DNA of 64,000 nt, from NCBI GenBank assembly GCA_028622995.1, contig JAJQJQ010000024.1:3162001-3226000 (forward strand), given 5' to 3'. The DNA comes from Panagrolaimus kolymaensis (Eukaryota; Nematoda; Chromadorea; Rhabditida; Panagrolaimidae). Position 1 is the first letter of the stretch, and every line of letters begins with the position of its first letter. Below are positions 55,501-64,000 of the stretch, in pieces. The notes beneath the pieces were generated by a model. It saw only the letters and a program-made list of their open reading frames with translations. It was not told the origin of the DNA and ran no database searches. A program made the translations under genes and the position numbers.

Positions 55501-58500
55501 AAATTGACATTGAATTTAATTGCTCACAAAAAAAATTTTTTCTAATGCATTTGTTTAGTCCCTCAATTTTTCTTTGTTCTCACAAAAAAAAAAAAAGAAG
55601 AAGTATGGTGGCACATGGATGGGATAACAACAACACACACCCCAAAATAATAACATATGGATATGCAACGCAACCATTGTCACTCACATAACAATATTTT
55701 GTGTGAAATTGAAAAAATAATTCAATATTTTACATATATTTTTTGTTATTATCCTCGCATGGATAAATAAACATATGCTCATCCAAAAATTGACATGGAT
55801 GCTTCAATTTCATCTACCACCAAAAAAAACCCGCGGTCTATCCTATTTTTTTATTATTAAATTCATGGTTATTAACTTCTCTTTTTTTGTTATTCTCGCG
55901 CTCGCTTTACACCTGTTTGAAAAATTTGTGATGATGAAAATAGATAGTAGTTATTCATCCATCCATTTATCTCCCATATATTTTTTTCTTCCTATGCTTT
56001 TGTTCTTTTTCATTTTTCCAGGAAGGAACAAAAAAGCGGCATTCAAAGTAGCGATACCGCGCATTGTCAAAAAAAGCACACGAGTCACCTGTGTCTGTCC
56101 TCAAATAACACCGACAGCCTGAAAATAAAAATAAAAATACATGCATTAAACCACCACATTTTTTGGTGGTTTCCGACTCTTTTGTTGTTGAATTGATCCC
56201 ATTTTGGCTAATTGATGTTCTTTTTATTGTCTTTCATGTGTTTCACCTCGTTTTTGTTATTTGGTGCAAAATGAAAAATGAAATACGGTGCTTTTTTCGG
56301 GCAATGTAAAAACAATAAAATAAAAAAGGTTGATAGATGGATTGGCGGATAAAAGGTGTCAAATTATTTTATTTTACTAATGTCGTTTGAAGTATGATGA
56401 AAAAGTAAAAAAGAAGAACGAGACACTGAAGTAACAAAGAATACTAAAAGTTTATAGTTGCATAAAAAAATATTTTTGAATCGGTAATAATTTTTTAGGA
56501 AACTAAAAAGACTACAAAAATCCATTTTTTTATTAAATTTTTTTGAACGGTCTAGTTTTTAAAAAAAATTTACAAAATTTTTTTTACCAAAAGCAATGTC
56601 AAAATTCTTAGTTCCCTGTAATTTTCTTTCACAGGAATTTTTTTTTTGTTTGTAAAATGATCAAAAAAATTTGCAAGTCAACAACAAATCATCAGTCAGT
56701 AACAGCAGTAGCAGCTGATCTCCCACTCTTTATATTCTAATATAAAAAAAAGAAGAATAAAGGTGTCAAATTATTGTACATACATTCTTCATACATAATA
56801 ATAACCATTTAGTCATTTAGCCATTTTTAGTAACTATAATATTCAAAAAAAAAAGAAATTCATGAACAGATGTTCTTCTTGGTTTTTCCTTTCCTTTCCT
56901 CATCCTCCTCTCTAAATGAATCCATGATCGTTACCTTAAACAAACAAACGCAAACACAAAAAAAACAACATCGATAGAGCGATTTGTTGTTGCATAAGCA
57001 TTTTAGGTATTATTCATAGGCATCACATTTTCATTCATCGGCGCCAATGTTGGTATTATTCTTTCCTCTCTCTTTTTTTCGTTGTTGTTTTAGCTTTAAA
57101 TGATCGTTCAAAACTAAGTACTTTCGTTCTTCTTCTCTTTTTTTTCTATCGCAGGGTGGTTGAGATTGCTTGTTCGAAAATCATCATTTTTTCGCCATCT
57201 CCGCCACCTTTTTTTAAGAAATCTTCTCTCAACAAATATAAAGAAGGAAAAGAAGATGATGAGGATGCATTAATATATGTATATTCTTATTCTCTTGTCT
57301 TTTCTTCTTTTTTTTTGCGCGAGGTGAGAGAGTAAGAGAAAAACTCTAAACGTTTGCATTTCAATTTTTTTTTGTTTTGTTTCTTAATTGCTCGAAAAAC
57401 GACGATGATTTTCTTCGATTTTGCTATTTATTCGTCGTCGTCGTCAGCTGTAACGCTTTTTAATTTCTTCTTCGATCCTCCGATCTTTTTGCTTTCTCAC
57501 CCATCTTTTCTTCTTTTTTTTGTGACGAAAATAATAAAAATCTTTTGTTTGAGAAATTTTGATACAAATTTTTTTCTTTGCAAAAATGAGAAGGAATAAG
57601 AAAAATAGCATTTTTAATATGATTTTTATTTTATTTAAAAATTATTTTCCTAGAAAATCGGAACAAAACGGATTTATTAAAAAAAGAATGGAAAAGAGAA
57701 AAGAAAAAAATGCAACAACAACAGATGTTAAACAGGAAAAAATATCGGAGAAGGGTGTGTAACAAGTACTAATTTGAATTTTTCTCCGATTATGAATAAC
57801 AAGAAAGAAAAAAGCAGTTGGCATAGAATCCAGATAGATTATGTCTGTGTTATGGATACTGTAAATGGGCCAAGATGAAAATTATAAACATTTATGTTTA
57901 AAAAAAATTTTAAGTTGAAATTATATTGATTGTCAAAGTTATAGTAATCATTATTTTTAAACAATATTTTAAAAATTTGTTTTACTGTCCATGTTTAATT
58001 TTAAGGCTACTCCTTGATTTGCAAAGATCCTGAAAATTGAATTTTGTAAAAAAAATTTAAAGGTAAATGCTTTAATTTTTTTTAATATTAAACTTCATTG
58101 TCACTATTAGTGAGAATTTTTTTTTTAAAAAATACCTTCTAAAATTTTTTTAAAGTCCCTTATTTCTCATATTAAAAAAAGCATCCGACTCTTTAAGCTA
58201 TCGTATGCTTTTTCCTATTGGCTTTGAGCTTTTTTGGAGGATGATGAAAAGAAGCCGATGTAAACATTGCCTTCTTCTTTTATGCTGTTGCTGCTTGCTG
58301 CTACCGTCGTCATTAACCACCTCGTTTTTCTTTAAAAATAAATACCTTTTTTTGTTTGTTGGCAATTTCATAAAAGTCTGTCTCTTTTCATTTTTGTTGG
58401 AGACTCTATCTACCACCGGAAATAACTCTGTGGGAGATGTCATTTTTTTTTGTGAAGTAAGGAGGAGATGCAACCAACAACCATACATATTCTCGTTGTT

Positions 58501-60671
58501 TGGTGTATTTTCTTTCTTTTCATGTATTTATTTTTTGGTAAAAGTGTCGATTTTCAATTGTAAAAAACCAACCAACATGAAAAAAATTCAATTGAAGCAG
58601 CTTATGTATGTATTTAGTATATTTAAAAGTCAGCATGGAAGCTCTCGATTAAAAATAAATACATATTTTCTTTACTTTTTTTCTTTTTGAAAGGAAAAGA
58701 AAGAAAGGATATGGTAGATGTCAAGCGTCATTACGATTACTTTTTTTTCCCTTTTTTGCCGAATTTCCAACAAAAGATGCCTTTTGAAAAAATTCATTGA
58801 AGCTAGCTGGATTGCTGTCATTAACAACAGCGAACAAATGCAAGAAAGTAATGAAAAGAAACATTTTTAAAGAACCTTACTTCCGGTGAAAAAGGTTAAA
58901 ATAAATAATTTTAATCGTTAAAACTTTTTGGGACTTTAAAATGCATTGTCTAACATTGTTTTCTGTAATTTTGACTACGAATTTATCTTCATCTTTTTGG
59001 AATTTGAAAGAAGCTTTTTTGGTATTTTTTTAACGCCAAATTTTTATAAACCTTTCCCTAAAAAAAAAGAGATGAGAAAAGTAAAATAACTTTTTTTATT
59101 ACGACATTTTTTTCTTTAAGTTTGCATAATCACTCACTTTGCTATTTTTCTATTTTTTTTTCTAAGCCAAAAGCGATTACCAAATAAAGGCATCAAGAAT
59201 GGTGTGTGCTTCTTTTCATAAAAATGAATTCCAACAAACAACATGAAAAGCTTCAATTGCTTTTTTTGGAGATGAGGATGCCAGAAGCCGCATACATAAA
59301 CATAAAAAAGGCAATTGAGGAGCTGCCAAAATAAAAATTGTACGACGACTCGTGCTGTTATAAGAAATTGAATATGCTTCCGTTTTCATCATCATTTCTT
59401 TCTTTTTTTCTTTTTTTGGAGGAAAAAGAAGCTTTTCAATTTCTTTTCTGTCTCGACTTTCAAGAATGCTACGGTTGGTTTCTATCCTCGGCATTTTTTT
59501 CTGTTGGTGGAGGAAAGGATTACTGTAAAATGAGAGCTTCAGCTTTAAAGCCAGTCGTCACCGCCTTAGGGCCTATCCCATGCTAAAGCATCAAGACACT
59601 TTTGAGTTTTCATGGGATAGGCTAAAAAAGCTGCCGCCGATTTTAATAGCTGTCGATGCCGTTGACATCGTTTGTGTGCGTTTTTATGTACAAAAAGTCA
59701 AAAAACATTAAAAAAAGCTAAGTAATCACCATTTTTATTTTATTAAGTAAATATTTATAATAATAATATCGCCGAAATGAAAATGAAAAAATGAAAATAA
59801 AAAAGTATATTATTTAAAAAAAAAAGAAATATCTGAAAATGCAAAAAAGTCAAAGGTTGTTGGAAAACAAGTTTTTTACTATAAAATTTTTTTTGAGCCA
59901 GAATATTAAAACAATTTATGGCTACTAAACAAAAAGATGGGATTTCACAGAAATAAAAAACAATAAAAAAAATAATGAAGAAAAAAATCCGGGACAAGAA
60001 GTGTTTATTTTCCTGAAGATTAAAAAAAAGTGAAAAACTAGAGTCTAAAGACTTACAGTAAGTAAATAATAAGTAGAAATGCAAAAAAAAAAATGGGTAA
60101 AGTTTAATTTGATTTTTTTTGTACACATTTTTTTATGACGGCAAAATTTTAAATAATAATATAAAAAATGTTGGTTTTGAACGTTAAAAAATGGGAAGAG
60201 AAATTCAGAAGAAAAAAGGATTTAAAATAAATAGCCTAATGGGCAATAAAAGAATTGGATAATTGAAGATGATCAATGAAGTCAAACTGCTCTGTGTTAG
60301 TAAAAAAGACAAAAAAAAATGATAGTAACCAAAAGTTGAAAATTATTACACTAAAAGTATTACTTTTTTGGATGGAAAAAGAGAGTAATCAAAAAATGCA
60401 AATAATTCATTAAATTTAGTTGCTATCATTTTTTTAAAGTTTAAACTTTTCTCTCTTTTTTTCTTCATCAAAACAACCTCCAAAAAACCTTATAAAAAAA
60501 CTGAGCATAGAATAAAATAAAGACTAAAACCACACGGGATCAATCAATTTGAAGAAGAAAAGGAAAAATATAAAATTTTCTCCAACAAAACAGAAAAAAT
60601 TAAAATAATTTCGAGATTATCACAAAATAAAATAAAAATAATAGAAAATTAATAAATTTAATTTATTTTTT
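52539..60671. other. 8.1-kb gene-poor region
   Basis: Between protease copy B and the 3' end of the minus-strand gene at 60672. AT-rich with poly-A/T tracts. Short frames have no codon bias and no splice partners. Apart from a 12-bp inverted repeat at 59571-59622 no structure stands out. Confidence 0.4.
59571..59622. repeat. Short inverted repeat, possible MITE remnant or hairpin RNA
   Basis: GCCTATCCCATG (59571-59582) and its exact complement (59611-59622) are separated by 28 bases. Flanking bases are TTAG on the left and TAA on the right. Too short to classify. Confidence 0.45.
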
Positions 60672-61494
60672 TTATGTGGATGAAGCTGACGAAGTATTGG
60701 ATGGATCTGTGGATGATGTATCTCTTGGTGGTGGGGTGATGGATGTCGATTCTTCAGCTGTTATTTCTGCTTCACCTTCTTCTTCTTCTTCATTTTCAAG
60801 ATCATTATTAATATTTTCATTATTATTAATTTTACTTTTTTTTGGAGAATTAAAAATAATTTCTTCTTTAATATTTTTAATTGGTGAAGTTTTTAAATTT
60901 AATATATCATCAATTGAGATCTTTGCTTTTCTTTTATTATTATTCGTTGAAGAAGGAATAATATCTGATATTTGTGGTTTTATTTCAGCCATTGGCGAAG
61001 GCTGAGACAGGTTTTGTTGAAGAATTTGATGTTGGTGAGCTTGAAAATTTTGTTGTTGTAATCCCGCCATGGCAGCCATATTAGCTAACATTTGTTGAGG
61101 ATTCGATAATAATTGCCTTTGCATTTGTATAAAAAATTGCATGGTTTCAGGTGATTGAGTGAGATTAGGAAATAATGGATTAGGAAAAAATCCTCCTCCT
61201 GGCATAAATGGAAATCCCGGGGGTAAGGTTGGAAATGATGGCATCGCTGGCACACCATTATTTGTTGTTGCTCCAGATAATTTTGTGGAATTATTTGTAA
61301 TTGTTGTTGATGGAGTGATGGTTGGAATTGTGGATGATGTTGAAGCTTGTTGTTGGGAATAATCTTTTGGTTGTAATTGATCTTCTACATCACTACTTGG
61401 TGAACCTGCACCGGATGGAATGTCTTCGAGATCGGAATCATCTGAATTTGTGGCATCATGTTGGCCTCGAGGACCAATAATGAGACCATTTTGC
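60672..61494 (-). CDS. Last exon of a probable transcription regulator (partial)
   Basis: A minus-strand frame opens at a TTTTCCAG acceptor (exon start 61494, phase requiring two bases from an upstream exon) and ends with TAA at 60672, giving 273 residues. It starts QNGLIIGPRGQHD, then an acidic Ser/Asp stretch (DDSDLEDIPSGAGSPSSD). Next come Ser/Thr-rich linkers, a Pro/Gly/Phe block (PTLPPGFPFMPGGGFFPNP), a Gln/Met-rich helix-like block (FFIQMQRQLLSNPQQM, LQQQNFQAHQHQILQQN) and a conserved-looking motif KRKAKISIDDILNLKTSP. It ends in an acidic and Thr/Ser tail. This composition is typical of the C-terminal half of a developmental transcription factor whose DNA-binding domain is in upstream exons. 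No such exon was found up to 64000, so a long intron is likely. The family is not identified. Confidence 0.7.
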
Positions 61495-64000
61495 CTGGAA
61501 AAAAAATTGATAAACTATTATTTTTAAAACAAAAGTTGTATGCTTTTTTAAATCCCACTTTTTGTGATAGTAATTAAAATTTGACAATATTAAACAAATT
61601 TATTTTACTATGACGATGGTAATTAATTTTAAGCAACTAATTTGTACGTTTTTGTTACTGTCATTTTTATTTATTTTGTTAATGACAAATTTTTGCCATT
61701 TAATTTTTTTCAAAATTTTTAAATCCCTCAAGCTTTTAATAAAGTGGGGAATCAAAGTCACTTTTTTGTTTTCAACACTCTTTTATGCTTTTTATCCTTT
61801 TTTGTCTGTTTTTAAAATTGGATTAATATTGCTTGCTTTTATGCTGCTGCTCATGAGAAATATCCGCATCTTTTTCATTTTGCGCTTCATTTTTCTTTTC
61901 TCATTTTTTTTCTATCCATTATAAGATTAGCGATCATCCCCCTTTCTTTCCTTCTCTCTTTCTTTCAAATTTATTTTTTTGAAATAAAGAAGAAATTAAA
62001 AGCAAAAAAAAGAAAGGATGAGAAGTCCTTCTCCTTGTGTTTGTGTGAGAACAATCCGGATTACGATGTGTATTTGTTGCAAGCTTCCAATTATAAAAAT
62101 TTAGTTTAAAACAAAGTTTTTTCTTTCTTTTTTTTTTTTTGCAAAAATAAAAAATGCAGATGCAAAAAGTTGAAATTAAAAATAATTTTAAACAAAGATA
62201 GTATCACATTTTTGACAAATATTCTTCGAAAAGTATTACTATCATGAAAGTAATCAAAAAATTAAAATCATTGCCAAAATTTTCTTTACTCTCTTAATTT
62301 TTTTTGAAAGCTTATTATTGTTGATTTTCAAAATTTTTTGAAATTCTAACTTTCATTTTATAAGCAATTCAATTTCAGATACCAAAATCTGGTTTCCGTC
62401 GTTAAAAATGCAAATTTAAATATATTTTTTCGGAAGATTTGACCCTCTTAAATTTTTTTTTTGGATTTTAGACAAGTTAAGTAAGTCTGATTCAACTCTC
62501 TCAATTATGGTAAATCAAGTGCTCTCTCACTCAAATAAAAATGATAATAATAATGCTCTTGCATAAAACATTAGGAAGATGCTTTTCGTCTAAAAAAATT
62601 TTTGCTTTAAGGCTTTTTTGAAAACTTCGATGCTTCCTTTTCAAAAAAAAAAGTAAGTAAATAAGAAAAATCTCAGTTTTGTGAACCATCACCACTTTAC
62701 TCAATTTTTTTTGTTGGTTGATGCGGGCCAATAAAAAAAAATTAAATGACAAGTTCCCTGACATTTAGTAACTACCATTAACCAACAAAAAAAAAATAGT
62801 GAAACAAGAAGAAGAGCAAAAATGAAACACAGCAGCAGCTCAATTTTTTTTGTTTGAAACAAAAACAAGGACTCTCTCTTTCTCTCCTCTGTTTTTGTTG
62901 TTCACCCATCTCTTTTTCTATTCTCAATTAGCGGCTAAATGGTTACCGACGACCAACTAACTAACTACTCTCTATGTGTTTCTCACTATACTCTACTGCA
63001 TGTCAATTTATATTTAAAAATAAAATAAAAAGAGCAGCAGCAAAAAAAAAAATTAAAAAATATCGCGATTGCGGCTGCAGTGGTTGTTGTACTTTTTATT
63101 TTCGCGGGTTTTTAACAAAAGAAGCTTAAATCATTAATTTTATTGCCTTTTTATTTTTATTGGGGTAGTAGTACTTCTTGCTTCTCTATTGCTTCTCGCT
63201 GCTCATTTTTCGGGAATTATACATAAGTAAGTAAGTACTTATAAAAAAAATTTTTAAGTAAGAAAAACAATCACAACCAAATAAAGAGAGGCGAGAAAGA
63301 GATAGAGTGAAAGAGACAGCAGCAAACTAGCAGCAGCTTAATAAAGTGATGAACAACAAAGCAACTAAATATATGTACACTTGGTAATTAATCAAGTGTC
63401 GAGATTTTCCTTTTCTTTTTCTTCTTCGAAAAAAAGAGAGATGCAAATGAAAATAATTTATTTTAATTTTAAAGGATTTGTTTTTCTTCGTGGCTAATTC
63501 GAATTGAATTTTTCTATTTTAAATTAGTTACAGTAACCACCAACTTTCCAAAAAGCTTTAATGAAAAAAAGTAAAAGGCAAAGGAGAGAAAAAAAGAAAA
63601 TGAAAAACATGGGTGTGTCTCTGCGAAATAGAGAAGGGGGATCATTGGCTGCGCATTTGTAACAGATCCGAGAAGAAGAAAAAAAAATGAAAGAGAAAGA
63701 GAGAGCGAATGTTGGGCTTTTGTTTTTCTCATTGGTTCTTCATTCATTTTTGAAAGTGGCGGTCGCAAAGAAAGAAAGAAAAAAGAGGATCAATGTCATT
63801 GGTGCTGTTCTCAAATGACGACTGGCTGCTGCTGCTCATGAAAATGAGAAAAAAGAAAAAATATGGTAGAAAAAGCAAAGAAAAAATTATGGAAAATAAC
63901 CAAAATTCTATAATAAATTGCTAAAAATGATTACTCTCATTTTATGATAGTAATTAAAATTGGACGAATGTTTGGCAAATTTTTATTACTCTCAAATTTA
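61495..64000. other. Probable long intron of the minus-strand gene
   Basis: 2.5 kb without a recognisable exon on either strand. A plus-strand frame at 61610-61924 is Phe/Leu-rich and looks like translated T runs. A TGATAGTAATTAAAATT motif at 61565 recurs at 63944. Confidence 0.35.

Noticed and set aside
58205..58690. 161-codon plus-strand frame
   Set aside because: Cys/Leu/Phe runs come from T-rich sequence; no splice sites or recognisable domain, and frames on the other strand overlap it.
61610..61924. 104-codon Phe/Leu-rich plus-strand frame that looks membrane-like
   Set aside because: Translation of T-rich DNA, with no codon bias, promoter or homology sense. It lies in the presumed intron of the opposite gene.
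1..64000. CRISPR arrays, operons with ribosome binding sites, attachment sites
   Set aside because: The window is nuclear DNA of an animal, with spliceosomal introns and trans-splicing signals; no regularly spaced direct repeats were seen.

Overview
The window is a nematode nuclear contig. Evidence: a 5S rRNA gene lies within about 90 bp of a spliced-leader (SL) RNA gene, and a second SL RNA gene lies about 1.8 kb further on. The second leader differs from the canonical nematode SL1 only by one extra base and one substitution. Introns are short (38 to about 200 bp in most genes) with TTTTAG/TTTCAG acceptors. Genes include nematode-type chemoreceptors, a villin, IMP3 and a Gi/o-class G-alpha. 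Spacers are very AT-rich with long A and T runs. The F-box-like protein near 40.4 kb and the general style suggest a free-living clade IV worm (Panagrolaimidae-like), but that assignment is an inference from memory of similar proteins.

Layout. 1-1054: 5' part of a Helitron on the minus strand, entering its Rep/helicase ORF. 1.4-5.9 kb: a secreted Q/G/P/F-rich protein, two tandem paralogs with mitochondrial-like N termini and a C-terminal membrane anchor, and a SMIM12 homologue. 6.6-10.3 kb: a 12-exon villin. 10.7-19.8 kb: a small hypothetical gene, then three minus-strand serpentine chemoreceptor paralogs separated by a mobile-element hot spot (190-bp Helitron, 1.6-kb near-perfect inverted repeat, 529-bp element with 8-bp target duplication, 175-bp MITE). 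20.8-21.3 kb: a dynein-light-chain-like gene. 22.8-25.0 kb: SL RNA (+), 5S rRNA (-), a secreted Leu/Gly-rich protein gene, SL RNA (+). 25.6-26.3 kb: IMP3. 26.3-37.8 kb: gene-poor DNA with one GC-rich hAT-like insertion. 37.8-42.0 kb: a type II membrane protein, an F-box-like protein, and a low-complexity basic protein whose two flanks also occur fused together, without the gene, 1 kb upstream. 43.5-44.9 kb: G-alpha. 46.8-49.3 kb: a complete Helitron carrying an intron-containing gene for a putative POT1/RPA-like OB-fold protein. 49.6-52.5 kb: two tandem trypsin-like proteases, the first with a disrupted start. 52.5-60.7 kb: gene-poor. 60.7-61.5 kb: last exon of a probable nuclear protein on the minus strand.

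The strongest novelty is the Helitron family. Its 5' terminus (TCCTTCCTAGTAATTTTG) and 3' terminus (7-bp GC stem, 3-base loop, 11 bases, ending CTAG) can be read directly from several copies. They show one copy of the family carrying a putative single-strand-DNA-binding-protein gene with its own TATA box, and another copy inserted 13 bp upstream of a chemoreceptor start codon. Base positions were read by eye and may be off by one in homopolymer-rich stretches.
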